Of a DNA stretch of 64,000 bases, positions 1 to 11,646 are shown piece by piece. The stretch covers positions 486,501 through 550,500 of the forward strand of contig CAHIKZ030003485.1 in assembly GCA_903632075.3 (NCBI GenBank). The letters run 5' to 3'. The notes under the pieces were generated by a model. The model saw nothing but the letters and a program-made list of their open reading frames with translations, made no database searches and was not told where the DNA came from. Each line of letters starts with the position of its first letter. Within the stretch, counting starts at the first letter, position 1. The DNA comes from Acanthosepion pharaonis (taxonomy: Eukaryota; Mollusca; Cephalopoda; Sepiida; Sepiidae). The position numbers and the translations under genes were made by a program.

Positions 1-251
1 TAAAAAGTGAACATAGAAGTCAACACTTAGATGGCGACAGTCTGTTTAATAGAATACCCACAATCGTCAACCTGTATATATATAAATAGCCGTTATTTTT
101 AACAGCACATATGGCGGGTTAGTGACGATTGCATATAGCATGAAACAGACTGTCTATCTAAGTGTTGACTTCTATGTTCACTTTTATATTTACACACGCT
201 CTATCTCTGATATTGAGCACTTTATCCCATAAATATAGCACACCTTAAGAC

Positions 252-256
<5 letters not shown>
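1..256. repeat. Foldback element, dispersed family A
   Basis: Bases 2-47 and 143-187 are near-perfect inverted copies of about 45 bp around a spacer of about 95 bp. A conserved tail follows (about 188-256) and leads into a (TA)n tract. The same tail or arm recurs near 14.7, 15.7, 23.9, 24.1, 27.8 and 39.9 kb. No transposase is visible, so it looks like a non-autonomous inverted-repeat element. The left edge may be cut by the window start. Confidence 0.75.
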
Positions 257-291
<35 letters not shown>

Positions 292-332
292 GTATGTATT
301 ATATATTTATCTATTCACACACACACACACAC
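257..332. repeat. (TA)n and (CA)n microsatellites
   Basis: A pure TA run at about 258-286 and a CA run at about 316-335 follow the end of the family A repeat. Confidence 0.9.
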
Positions 333-833
333 ACATATACAATTTATGGGAAAATTTCTATTCAGACAGCATATTTCCCACCAGCTGCCATCTTATGGAC
401 AGCCTTTCACGTGGGCGCTTCACTGAACCCTACATTTTTGAAGTCAAGGGTCAATCATTCATACCGTACTCCTCATTCATCATAAACATTTTAACAGTAA
501 CCCTCCAGCTTGAGTGGCTTGTTTTGGGGAAAAAATTACTATAAAAACCATTTCTGTATATATACAGAAATATACGTATATATACCCCGTCTAATAGGAA
601 AATTGTCGAATTGTTAGTTTAAGCTTTCAACCGTTGTATTTTAAAAATGATTAATGATATCTTACTGGAAATCTCCAAGGTTTTATAAAGCGCTATTGTT
701 CTTTACTTTGAGCAATAAGAATGTATAATTATTCATTAGCTTAAAATAAGTATCGTGATGAAATCGATCATAAACGAATATTAATAATTAATCATAGCTA
801 AGGATCGGAAGCTCATGAAAGATTGAAATAAAA

Positions 834-836
<3 letters not shown>

Positions 837-893
<57 letters not shown>
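837..893. repeat. (AT)n microsatellite
   Basis: About 28 uninterrupted AT units. ORFs read across it (poly IY) are artefacts. Confidence 0.95.
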
Positions 894-894
<1 letters not shown>

Positions 895-944
895 CAAGAT
901 CATTTTCAAACTTATTCAAGATGATCTTCGTCCTCTCTAACCTT

Positions 945-1136
945 CTAACTTTCTGTCCTGGAATAACAAGATGCATCACAGATTACACTTACGATTTCAA
1001 TTTCAAGTTTTTTTTTTACTGCTCTTTGGCCTGTCATAGCTGAAACTCGTCTCTCATGTGCCAAACGTCTAATGAATTGAACTGGATCTTTTCTAATTGA
1101 TCTCTTTAGCTCTAAGCTGAAATTATGATCCATCAT
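945..1136 (-). other. Unrecognised 63-codon reading frame
   Basis: A short minus-strand frame rich in charged residues lies between two AT microsatellites. Its composition (SLELKRSIRKD, then HERR) is vaguely like the linker between endonuclease and RT in LINEs, but I cannot place it. It has no supporting context and may be chance. Confidence 0.15.
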
Positions 1137-1242
1137 GCTGTTGTCACCTCCTGATCCAGTTTTCCTCTCTACTGTTCTCTCTTTTTAAAAATTCACCGTT
1201 CTCTTGATGGTTCTTGAATGGACTTTGAAGATAGAAGCCAGA

Positions 1243-1283
<41 letters not shown>

Positions 1284-1550
1284 TTATTTATAAAAAAATT
1301 ATAACATAAGTAAGTTATAAAATTACTACAAAAATAGCCATTTTGTTTCAACACACTCGGTGTCTTATCAAGTGATGATGTTGAAGATAAAATAAATGTT
1401 TTTTTAAAAGATAAAATAAATGTTCTTTTTAAAAAAAAAAATTATTTTTTATAAATAATAATTATATCTGCTCTACTTTGTATTGAGCACTCTTTTAAGA
1501 ATACTAATTGTTGGTTATTGGAATTAATTCCGTATATACCAATTTATATA

Positions 1551-1610
<60 letters not shown>
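1243..1610. repeat. Two (AT)n tracts around AT-rich DNA
   Basis: AT runs at about 1243-1279 and 1552-1610. The DNA between them is AT-rich with a duplicated 'gataaaataaatgtt' at about 1385-1425. No gene is seen. Confidence 0.85.
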
Positions 1611-1612
<2 letters not shown>

Positions 1613-1689
1613 TAAACGAAAATCTTGGTAATCCGTATGGATAATCCCAAGGATGATGAACTCAATGTTAATTCAGAATGAATAATTTA

Positions 1690-1800
1690 ATTTAAAGGAA
1701 AACAGACCACTTTTAAGGCTCCATTGTAATAATTTATTTCACCAGAGACTTTTATTTTCCTTGGATCTTCAGAAATCACTTTCAAAAGGTGAAACGAAAA
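1690..1800. repeat. Dispersed repeat family D fragment
   Basis: The stretch containing 'ccattgtaataatttatttc' (about 1720) and 'tcttcaga' (about 1767) closely resembles one arm of the foldback at 27924-28155. This looks like a single arm of the same family. Confidence 0.55.
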
Positions 1801-1879
1801 ATGAAATTAAAATTTACACTTTTGACGGGCAGTATTGTTTATATAAGTTGACATAGAAGGTAGCGAGGGATGGTGTGAG

Positions 1880-1960
<81 letters not shown>
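1880..1960. repeat. (CA)n-(TA)n compound microsatellite
   Basis: CA units run directly into TA units. This CA-to-TA order recurs at 24.2 and 42.7 kb. Confidence 0.95.
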
Positions 1961-1961
<1 letters not shown>

Positions 1962-2104
1962 TGTACATACATCGACACACACACATATATATTCTCTATC
2001 AATGTGTAACTGTGTATATACGTGTGTTTTATTTGTTTTCTTAATTGACATTTTTGGGTGTTACAACAAAATCCAATAAAGTCAAACGTCATTTCCATTC
2101 TGTT

Positions 2105-2860
2105 CTGCATTCGATATATTAATTGTAATGAAAACTAATTTCATATTTCCAACTGTCTGGTCTTTTCGCCGTGAAATCTGATCTCTCTACTTTTTCATTT
2201 AATTCTTTGCTAGACCAGTTATTTTAGGCCTTTTCTGACAGGTTTGAGAGCGCTTAAATAAAAAAGCGTTATTTTCAAAAATCGATTTCTCTGTTCACGT
2301 GCGAAAGTCGGTGTCAAGTTAGATATTTTCTTAATTGTGATTTGAATATATCAATTATTTTCCCTTTTCCTTACTGCCTTTTAATTTATATATCACAAAC
2401 ATTTTGGCAGGCAAAGAGGAGCAGCAGTCAGTAAGTTTGCTAGCAAGTTTGATACGCAGAATAGTTTATGAGACGTAAGTTCAATCTTTATTGACTACGC
2501 TATCATTCTACCCTTGAGTAAGACTCTAAACCTTAAACTAGACCCCTAATTAATAATGCATTCAGAGAAGCTTCACTTAATTCAAGACGACAACCACCTA
2601 AGTTACTACCACCACTCACCTCCTCCAAACTGAAACAATCAAATCATTATATGTACAATAAACAAAGATGTCAAATCTTTAAGCACATTATTACCTCTAA
2701 ACTTGCATTCCTGCAGATAAAAAAAAACATCTTCCTCACTTTACTTGAAACATTTCTAACATAATCTACCTGATTTTCTGCAATATTTGTAATGGAGGTA
2801 AACTATGCTGATGAGACTGGCTCTAAATTTCCTCTTTGATTTAAAATCTCAAAAAGATAA
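2105..2860. other. No recognised gene
   Basis: AT-rich sequence with no long frame. It may hold the eroded 5' part of the LINE that becomes readable from about 2864, but I see no motif to prove it. Confidence 0.4.
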
Positions 2861-2863
2861 TTA

Positions 2864-4680
2864 GTGACAATTCAAATCATTTTTATTATAGCACATAATT
2901 TCATCTTATCTAATCATCTCATGAAACACCGCAGATGCCCAGATAATGTAATGAGAAAATTTATTGACTTCAGCATCTCAGACTCTTGGATTAGGCAGTT
3001 TATGACAGATGTTATATTATACAAGCCCTGCTTTGAATCAGATCACAGACTACTTGTAACTAAGTTTACAACACCAGTCAACAAAATAACTCCCTTCCAC
3101 CGACATAAACCAAGAAAAACACCGAAAGTTATAACATCCAAGTTCTTAAAGATTATGACGTACATTTAGAATTCAGGAATAAACTAGAGTCCAAATTGAG
3201 GTCAATAAATCGATCAAAACAACATAGATGAATCAAAAAATGTTATTATATCTTCATTAGCTGAAGCGCTTGAAGACCCATTCCAAGGACATCAAGGAGG
3301 AAAAAGTAACAGCCATGAGATGACAATCCTGAGTTGAAAAAAATGATATGAGAAAGAAACACAGAAAAGATAGAAAATGGAAAGGAAGATGCCAAACAAG
3401 TAACTAACAAAGTAAAAAGAATATTTAATTTTTTGAGAAACCAGTATATCCGGAAAATTGGGAACTAAATTAATGAAGCCAAACAGTATAGACAATGTGT
3501 TAAAATGTGGAGAAAAGCTAATATTCTTGATAATATATATACTTTTGAAAATAGCATACTTTCTCTCAATAACAAAGTTTATTTCTATTTTATGAAAGAA
3601 GTCTAGAATCAGAAATTCAATCCCAAAAGGTGAGGTTTATCAGGTATTAATGCATTATGGAACCAAAAAGATAGACCTCAAGAGCCTCACACATACAGAA
3701 GTATCTCAATTGGATCCATCATTATGAATGTATTACTGAATATTATATTAACTAGGCTCTCATCGTTTTATAAAAGTCAACTCCACACGATCCGGCTTCG
3801 ATTTCGTTCTTATAAGGGATGAAATGATGGCACATGTCACAACTCTCTAATACGAAGCTGTATATATGTCAACTTCACAGAAGCATATGCCAACATCAAA
3901 GAGAGATCTTCTTTTCTTATCCATTAGAAACCAACTTCCAAGCTCCGAATTCACTGAATGCACCAATCTAATAGAGGAATTGTATCGATCTACAAAATCT
4001 TACATGTTTTGTTAGGTACCTAATAATTAAACCTTTCAAATCGGAGTACAACAAAAAGGAAATGAGAGACCTAATCTATTTAATAATTTCACAGACTGCG
4101 CGCATTTACAAACTCGAAAATATGGCCTTTGATCATTTAAGCAATCCATACCATATCCTAAACCAATCTGCCAATAGAAAACAACGATCCTGTTTCCCTC
4201 CAGCGGTCAATGCAAGGAGGATGAAAGGAGGGGGGCGATATGCTGATGACATACGCGTTCATAGTTGAGATAAGAATAATCTTGAATAAAAATCAACATG
4301 ATCTGGAATTGGAATGAAGGCAGTGATCAAAAACATTCAGGATATTTAATTAGTAAATACTAAACACTTCAAATGCTAGGGGTATTTGCAAGTTATAATA
4401 CATTTAATATTAGGAAAAAAGAAATTGAACATACAATAGGCTGTGCTAGAGATAGTTTCGTCTAAGATCACAATTTGCTAAAAAAAAAAAAATTAACGTG
4501 TCATTTACTTAAATGGCTTTATCAGATCGCGACTTTTATTTGGATGTCATGCATGGCATCAAACCCATAGAGAAATATCTAAACTATGACCGATATACAA
4601 CTAATTCTTAAGATCAATGTTAAAAAAGGTTTTGAGCGAGTGAAGCCTGGGGGGGGGGTCTTGACAGACTTTGGATATTG
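2864..4680 (+). pseudogene. Decayed LINE (group Y), endonuclease end and RT
   Basis: Remnant of a non-LTR retrotransposon whose product would nick DNA and reverse-transcribe its own RNA. The first frame (2864-3169) reads like the end of an APE-type endonuclease, with DSWIRQF followed by FESDHRLLVTKFTTPVN, where SDHRL is the usual terminal motif. Broken frames then give RT-like blocks: SIGSIIMNVLLNIILTRLSS at about 3710-3770, LIEELYRSTKSY at about 3970-4010, a degenerate GVQQKGNE block at about 4040, and the catalytic YADD box at 4239-4250. Many stops and frameshifts separate these. The 5' part of the endonuclease is missing or unreadable. The clade is uncertain. It is surely inactive. Confidence 0.75.
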
Positions 4681-5227
4681 TGGACTGGCGCTACAGATTC
4701 ACAAACAAAGAACTGTACAAAACAAGTGAAAGCACATCATTTGAAGACTTCCAACAGCAGTAACAACTAACATGGATAGCACATTTCACTTGAAGAGAGA
4801 ATAACAACATAATCAAGATATTGACAATCCACACTACTTCAAATAAAAGGTTAGGAAGTAAACTCTTCGTCACTACTGGAAAGAACGATAACAGCTACTG
4901 GACTTGAAAAACTTATTTTTCTGAAAAATTGTTTTAAGAGAAAGATTTTATAAATTTCAACGGAAAGCAATACAGGCTGCTTGGTCAATGAAGGACAAAT
5001 GTTTCCTTGTAGGGAAACGGTTTATATCACCATTACAATTACAATTGAAAAGCTTTTTCTATAAGCTTTCTACTGTCTATCCTCTGTCTACTGTTCATCA
5101 GTTATAAAAACAAAATCTGAAAAGGATTTGATTTTTTGTTAAATCTGGTGTTACTTTCTCACAAACGTATATTTGTACATTTATATATTTCTAAAATGTT
5201 TTAATCAATGATTCATAGTTAAATGAA

Positions 5228-5575
5228 TTCAATGTTCTTAATTTCAGCCACTTTTTCACTACCGTAATGTGGCTTTCCTCTGTCTTTTCTATAAATATTT
5301 TCAGAGAAATTGTTATGAAGATCTCTTCTCCTCGGTATCTCGACTGCATGAATTTAAGTGGAATACTGGATTGGCTGATAGGTCTCATAGTTTTCCTGAT
5401 GAATTAGCTAATGTAAATGTAAGTTCTAATAGTAACTTTTCTCGTACTTCTTGCCTGTGAAAGTCTTTTTTTCAGTTTCTTTGCTTCCCTGTCACCTACA
5501 ATCTTCACAAATTTAAATACAACGGCAATCACTTATTTATTTTTTTTCTTGATTTTAGAAAAGGAAATCTCGCAA
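5228..5575 (+). pseudogene. LINE-J 3'-end fragment inside copy 1
   Basis: Reads like the C-terminal tail of jockey/CR1-like RT proteins. LCLFYKYF-RNC matches the same block at 16.5 kb (LCLFYK-FHGNC) and 40.56 kb (LCLFYKYFLGNC). It is followed by RLHEFK, then DRSHSF, then a broken SRTS region and a YNLHKFK-like end at about 5500-5520. Only about 100 residues are represented, and a stop follows SRTSCL. It was carried along when the 1.38 kb segment duplicated. Confidence 0.65.
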
Positions 5576-5749
5576 AATGACAAAGTTTTTTAAACAAATT
5601 CCAAGAACAAAATGTAAAAAAACATTCAATCTTAATTTATGGACAGAGTTTATTTAATTGTAAATGATCAAATAAATCTTTAAATTTAAATTTAATCTTC
5701 CAACTAACTGTTGTAATGAACTTATCCTGAATTATAATTCAAACTGGGC

Positions 5750-6300
5750 CGTCACAACGCCCTCAGTGAAGATCGAACTGAGACTCTCGTGTTCTTTACT
5801 GGATACTTTAGACTTATGACTAAGCTTAGTCAATACAGGAGGCTCCTTTGTAGGTGCTTCTAGGTTCTACGTTGTTTCCAAAATTTCACTGACCAAACAT
5901 CAGAATTTTCGAGAAAGAGTTAATGAGAAATGATGTAATCCGTTAAACATCGGAGAGAATTGTGTGGAAGAGAACAAACGATTCATGGCTTTCTTTAGGT
6001 CACTAGTCCAAGAAGATTTATTAGTTTTGTAAACCATTACGACTGTAGGGGTTTCGAGCCTCAATAGGTACAAATGACTTGTATCGTTGTATAGGATTAG
6101 ACGGAACTTCCTAAGAACGACACACCAATCGACAACAAAGTACTCTTGCAGACTAATCCACTCAGTATTCTGGCCTGATGCCTGACTAAGCCAAGCTTAG
6201 TAAATAACTATTTATTGACTTGGTGGCTAAGATAGTTGAGTATTTTAAACAGACTGTGTTCGAACCCAATCTGATTTTCAAGACAGACAACATCGATAGA
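5750..6300. repeat. tRNA-derived SINE pieces inside copy 1
   Basis: Two tRNA-like pieces. On the minus strand at about 5765-5850, an agttcgatcttcactgagg stretch resembles a Pol III box B. On the plus strand at about 6224-6280, ggtggctaagatagttgag leads to a gtgttcgaaccc box B. The linking sequence at about 6172-6215 resembles the SINE tail at 59.27-59.31 kb. These are SINE fragments, not working tRNAs. Confidence 0.5.
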
Positions 6301-6339
6301 TTGGCGCAACATAATCTTTTTCTCTTCATTTTCTTCGTT

Positions 6340-9300
6340 TGGCTTTGCAAATGTTAGTAAATTAGGTTGTTAAAATTTTGCATATTGTCCGTTCTTTTTC
6401 TGCATCTAAATGAAAGAATTTCATTCATTTCTACCGGATTCATAATCATAATCTGAATAATCATTGAAATAATTGATTTTGTGTCATGTTTTATTTCCCC
6501 TTAGCAGTGAGCAAAAATATATTTGTCAATTTCATCAGCTGCTTCCAGTATTCGTTCATCTCCTTAGAATTTCAAGTTTCAGGCGAGCCGCATATTCGTG
6601 TCTCAGTGCGCTGAATAAATAGACGTCCGCGATTGAGCCGATGATAAATCAACACCCACCCACACAAAAAATATAAATAAACGAGCATACGCAGTTACAC
6701 AATCCTGTGATCCTTTTAAGAACAATATGCGACTGCAAAATGCCACGGTTTCTAACTAGAAAATAAAATTAACCAGTTTAACCCTGTCATCCAATTATAT
6801 CTAATAAACATACGATATTACTGATTTCTTTCCAATTAAACAAAAATACATCCCAAATAGCCTTTTTAAAACTTTCTAAAAACTCCTTAGAAAGAACAAG
6901 GAAACAGAGAACCTTAGTCTTAGATATGACCATAAACTACAGCCAGTAGCAAGGCCTCTGATTTGGAGCGTGGAACCACCTCTTACTTTTGGCTGTTAGG
7001 GCCCCAATTAAGTAATTATAATTTAATCGTGACATTATGTCATTTTCTTGAATTATAAAGTTTGAATTTTTTATTGAGATTACAGCATTAAATAATCTAT
7101 ACAGATTGACATGCCGCTAAAATAAAACAACCAAACATATAAAGAACGATCATAAATTTCACAGAAAGCAGAATTCGAAGAAAATAAATGTAGAATCTAA
7201 GAATGGATTACCCATTGACAGACATCCACTTTTCTATAAATGAACTCTTCCAAAATGGGGTAAATCGACAAGATTTCTTAGCTTTTGCAAACGTTAAACT
7301 CTTGCCTGACTTACAATGTTTAAACATACGACTGATATAAAGTAAAGTGTCGAGAGAAGATTTTTTTCTTTTCTTCTGTTTATTATTTTTTTTATAAAAA
7401 GAACGAAAGAGGAAAGATAAAAAAAATTCTCCAATGATGAAGAGAACATTTTTAAATGCTGAAATCCAAAAGAAAGTTTGTTTTTTTAAAATTAAAAAAG
7501 AATAAAATCTTCAAAATCATGAAAGGGAAATGTTGATGTTAAATGATTGGTTTGCAAAATGGAAATAAGGAATTCTTCACCAAGACGGACACAAGAACAT
7601 AAGTGTTAGGAAGCCAGTAAGGATAAGAATCGCTATAACAATAACGGATTGTTAGACTAGATTTGCTGACCATTTTCCACAGATTGGCACCTATATCTGA
7701 TCCAATCGCAGTTCAATTTTTCCTGACGTTTCATCTCTTTGTTTCTCTCTTTCGTTTTCACGTTTGTTTGTTTTTTTTTGTTGTATTTTTTTAAATTTTT
7801 CATTTGATTATATTTTTCGGATTGTTTTTTCTTTCTTAATAAACATTCTGTCTGTGTTTTTTCTCAATTTCTTATTTTGTCCACCATGATAATGTTGCAC
7901 CAATAAATCTATTTATTCTTTTCTACTTTCTCGGCTCAGCGCCATCTTTCTTCTTGCTGTCCGACATTTATAACAACAACCTTTCAACACCTAATTATGT
8001 ACGTTTTATGAATCTTTTTTTTAAAGTCCCGAAACACATGAAAGAATTAATCGAAAATGGAATTTATTCAATGTTTCGCAGCCGAAATATTTCCTCGCTT
8101 CCTAAAAGTGTTATTTTCTCTAACGGAGGACAATTTCAATTAGAATTCAATAATTAAAAAGAAAGAAAAAAGAACGAAATATTTTAGTTGTTTTCATTGT
8201 TGTTGCTATTTTATTAATGTTCTTGTTATTTTTTACATCTAATTTAATTTCATCTATTTTCAAGATAAAACGAATACAAATACATATCCTTTCGCAAACG
8301 CACAGACACAAATTCCCATATACGCACCCTTTCACACACACGTACACGGGCGAAAAGACTCACTCACATATAGACCTGCAAATAGAAGCATAATAGTGTC
8401 ACAGAACTTTACATACTCAATTTACTTTCCCAAAGAAAGGAAAATAAGAATGATTTGGGATGAATAAATATTGTTTCTTTCATTTGACGTAATACTGAAA
8501 AGTTTTTGCCGAATTCTATGAAACTCTGCAAAATAGAAAAAATTCTAGAATTTAATTGGAACCAATTATTTTACCAAATCCTGCGACAAGCCAACGTCAT
8601 TGCAAGACGAGCTACGATCCTTACACAAGAATAATGATTTCGGTAAATCGACCGAATGTAACAAGAATTTAAAATCTTTTGTTTCCTCTTCAGTTAAGAG
8701 AAGTACAAAAGTAGAAACGTAAAAAAATTGCTTTTCCCTTTGAATGGAAATATCAAGCAAATCGTAGCCACTTAAGGCCAAAGAGAATATTCTTGAGGAA
8801 AATTCTTGACTTGTTTGTGAATAGGCATTAAATTACAAATACTGAGATAGAAAAATAACTGAGGAAAAATAAAAAGGTAAATAAGGTTTCAAAATAGATA
8901 ATTACTAGTTCTACGGAAATGACTGCTGTTACCTATTCTTTTATGTATAGAAAGTACCAATCGTTCCTCACACAAATGTAACAGGCACATCTATAAATAT
9001 AGATTAATGTCTCTGACGAAGGTATACATACAATAACATCTAGATTGATAAAAATAAAACTAATTTTCGTATTCTACAACCCCTAAAAGCATTCGCATTT
9101 ATCTCATGTCGGTATTTTTCTTTCTGTCCGACACGCATGCGCGAACAATATTGGTCATTGTCATTTTTTTTTGAAAAATGAAATGCGGCAATCTTTATTT
9201 TGTACGAGAAAAAATATTGAAAACAAGTCAAACATTTAATAAGCAAAGAAAACGGAAAGGAAATTTCAATTCAATCGATATTTTCTGTTGGAAAAAGAAA

Positions 9301-9780
9301 ACTTTTAATCTGAATGTTGTTGAATATCTTTTCAATCGTTTAGATATTTGAATCCTTTGCTGATAGTTCTGGACTTTCAATAAATCTGAATAGATTTCTT
9401 TATGAAAAACTCGATTGCTTTTCCATGTCCACACAACTCACAGTTCTTGTTCTAAGTGTGCATGCATTTGTTTCTCTTATCAAGTAATCTTTTTGTCTCG
9501 TATGAAAAAGGAGAAAAACGTCATTTTAATTCGGATACTCAGTTCATCTTTACAATCGATGAACTATGATTTAGCCATAGGGCAAAAGAAACAAATTATT
9601 GGCATTTACAAGCATTATTTCTTCTTCACGAAAAATCGGAAAAATTTATCGTTTTTATTAAACATTCTTCAGTAACAAAGGATTAAACTCTACTAAAAGC
9701 TTCCCACTTAAACTTAATAATTCTGATAAGACTTAAGCATCTCAAATGATTCATCATGACATTAACAAGTAGAAACAAAA
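6340..9780. other. No recognised gene
   Basis: AT-rich sequence. Only short frames (60-90 codons) without known motifs occur here, such as 7954-8157 plus, 8566-8781 minus and 9415-9675 plus. Homopolymer A and T runs are frequent at about 7360-7510 and 7760-7860. A stretch at about 6945-7010 weakly resembles 48795-48905. I see no RNA gene or clear repeat boundary. Confidence 0.5.
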
Positions 9781-10294
9781 AGATATTGGCAGCTGAATAG
9801 CGCTATCAATAAGATAGAGTTTTAGAATTTTGGGTGTTCAAGTCCAGGCGAAAGACAATGAACTTCAAATGATGATATTAAAGGTAATATTTCTGGCGTG
9901 TCTTGTATTTTAAATAGTTTTCTTCCGGTGCCATTGGACTGTGTTTTGGCCTAAACAAATGCCAGCATTCTTAATGTAGATTTTCGAGGTATACAATCAA
10001 ATAGGTTGAGACATCCTCCACAATTAAAATGTTGGCACAAAAAAAATCATGATCTCGTTTTGTTTTAATTTTATATCGTACTAAATCTAAGTAAGTATCA
10101 AAATACCTTGGCCTTATGATGGCTTTTCCCTTTGCATCCCTTTTGAAAACTGTTCCATGGATCAAGAAAACGGAAAACCAAATAACTTTCAAAATAAGAA
10201 AGACATTCAATTTTTTTTCTAAACAGATTTTTAAGAAATACAAGAATATCAGATTTAGTAGTACTCATTTACTACTCGCTATGTTTCCACTGAG

Positions 10295-10385
10295 TCTACC
10301 CACACTACCCAGCCTAGGGATTGAACTTACAATTATTAGGTCACCAAATAAGGTTTTAATCCACCCGACTATTCAACAATACTAA
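10295..10385 (-). repeat. tRNA-like SINE head fragment
   Basis: The minus strand carries a box B-like agttcaatccctagg after a gtcgggtgg-type start. The rest of a tRNA cloverleaf is not evident. Probably a decayed SINE head. Confidence 0.35.
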
Positions 10386-10484
10386 AGAACAGGACTAGAT
10401 ATGGTACGAGAACATCCATATCGTAGATTAAATAAAGGGTTTCAGTTCGATATTCACTGAAAATTACCCGGATTAAAAATCACC

Positions 10485-10560
10485 TGAAGACGACAGGAAA
10501 GCACAACGGCCAAAACGTTGTGATAATAACAACAAAGATAAGGACAGTAATCCGAATTTA
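10485..10560. repeat. End fragment of foldback family F
   Basis: Contains caacggccaaaacgttgtga followed by gataaggacagtaatccgaa. This is the right-arm signature of the foldback elements at 20.6, 51.1 and 55.3 kb. Only one arm is seen. Confidence 0.55.
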
Positions 10561-10597
10561 AATAAGAAATAAGAATTAGCTGAACATTTAATATGTA

Positions 10598-10599
10598 TG

Positions 10600-10632
<33 letters not shown>
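10598..10632. repeat. (TA)n-(TG)n microsatellite
   Basis: Short TA then TG runs just upstream of a truncated SINE. Confidence 0.85.
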
Positions 10633-10689
10633 AAAGCTAGTAGCAATCAGTGATTTTTATTGCAATGTTTTAATATTTCGACTCATGAT

Positions 10690-10890
10690 GACGTGCTAAT
10701 AACCTTGGGAAAGTTATGAATCCTTTTCTTAACCCCCCCACTCTTAGTTATAGGTAAATAACAGAACAGACCAGGTTTTATAGCCTTGGATGGCAACTGG
10801 TCTACCGCAGAAAGAAATGGCAAACTACAGCGGGAAAAAATCTGCCTCGTCAGTCATGTATCGAAAGATACATGATCACCTAAGCGTGTA
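10690..10890 (+). repeat. Truncated cephalopod-type SINE body
   Basis: Shows the body blocks found in all SINE copies of this group here: acgtgctaataaccttggga-type sequence, then the conserved tatagccttggatggcaact at about 10780-10798 followed by ggtcta. The tRNA-like head is absent, so the copy is 5'-truncated. Confidence 0.7.
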
Positions 10891-11099
10891 TAATGCATGG
10901 TACATAACTGATTGATGTCTGATGACGTATAATTCTTATGATTCAGTTGTCATCTTTATCTGTGCTCACTTCGTAATAATCTTCATGTCACCGACAGTTT
11001 CAGCTTCATAAGGCGGTGAAAATAGACATTTTCTGAATGTCGGAATTTGCTTTATAAATATTGGGGATGACATAAAAATGAATTTATTGTCAAAAATCT

Positions 11100-11646
11100 A
11101 CATCAACATACTTTCCAGGAATATGGTAGCCTTCTTCTAGGTGTAGTGTTCCTTCGGGCGTCGGCTATCATGGCTCTCCGTCCGTTGTAGCGCTTATAAA
11201 GTCAGTATTTTCCTACCGTTCCTAATCGCTCTTCTGACAATTATTTGCACAAGCTGATTAGGTAGGTTATGTGCTTTTCCCTCTGTCCCTCTTGACTTCA
11301 GTATGCCCTGTGAGTGTCAACATTTCCAAGCCCTCTTTCCTCATTAGGTGCCGTAGAAATTTCACCTGTATTTTTGCTGATTATAGGTATAAGTGTCCTT
11401 TTTCGTTTCCATTTTCCCTAAAATTTCGTCATGGTATTCTCAGCATTCTTCTGTAGAAGCACATTTCTGTTTCCCCCAAGCCTATGATGCTGACCAGCAT
11501 TTTCTGCTTCTATCGATAATATATAAAAGTTCATTATTTTTTACTTCACTTCTAATGAAATCTTCCTGATTCCTAATCTTTTGCTTAAGTTTTGGAAGGC
11601 ATCAATCGCTATCACAATGCCTCCTCGGCTTTCGCTATCAAATTTT
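11100..11646 (-). pseudogene. LINE-E 3' part, left of the insertion
   Basis: Minus-strand translation gives typical C-terminal blocks of an endonuclease/RT LINE: CFYRRMLRIP at about 11425-11455, then KFLRHLMRKEGLEMLTLTGH at about 11300-11360, then KRDRGKST. The same order is seen at 57.5-57.9 and 47.5-48.4 kb. The upstream half of this element resumes at 13024-13390. The two halves are split by the 1.38 kb segment, and the 184 bases at 11463-11646 occur again on the other side. Stops and frameshifts make it inactive. Confidence 0.75.
11463..11646. repeat. Long flanking direct repeat, left copy
   Basis: These 184 bases reappear at 13024-13218, bracketing the inserted 1.38 kb segment. The left copy lacks about 11 bases after 'caagcct' that the right copy has. 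Otherwise they are nearly identical. The sequence is ordinary LINE-E DNA, so it is a duplicated target rather than part of the insert. Confidence 0.9.

Larger units (their letters stand above)
4955..6330. repeat. 1.38 kb duplicated segment, copy 1
   Basis: Nearly identical to 11644-13028 in the same orientation, with a coordinate offset of 6689 at the left rising to about 6696 at the right. Differences are mostly one-base changes in homopolymers, plus a few short indels near the right end. Two short frames (5191-5388 minus, 5269-5460 plus) are conserved letter for letter between copies, which reflects recent duplication rather than coding. This copy has no long direct repeats at its edges, so it may be the source, or both may derive from a third copy. 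Confidence 0.93.

Noticed and set aside
1814..2110. 98-codon minus frame
   Set aside because: Its IY and CV repeats come from translating the (TA)n-(CA)n tract. The same applies to frames at 23665, 27638, 28192, 36150, 42689, 45243 and 56.0 kb.
5191..5388. Conserved 65-codon frame shared with 11880-12077
   Set aside because: Identical because the whole 1.38 kb segment is duplicated. No codon-level selection can be inferred. It also lies antisense to the LINE-J tail.
7954..8157. 67-codon plus frame as a gene
   Set aside because: No recognisable domain, no splice or promoter support, and length within chance for this composition.
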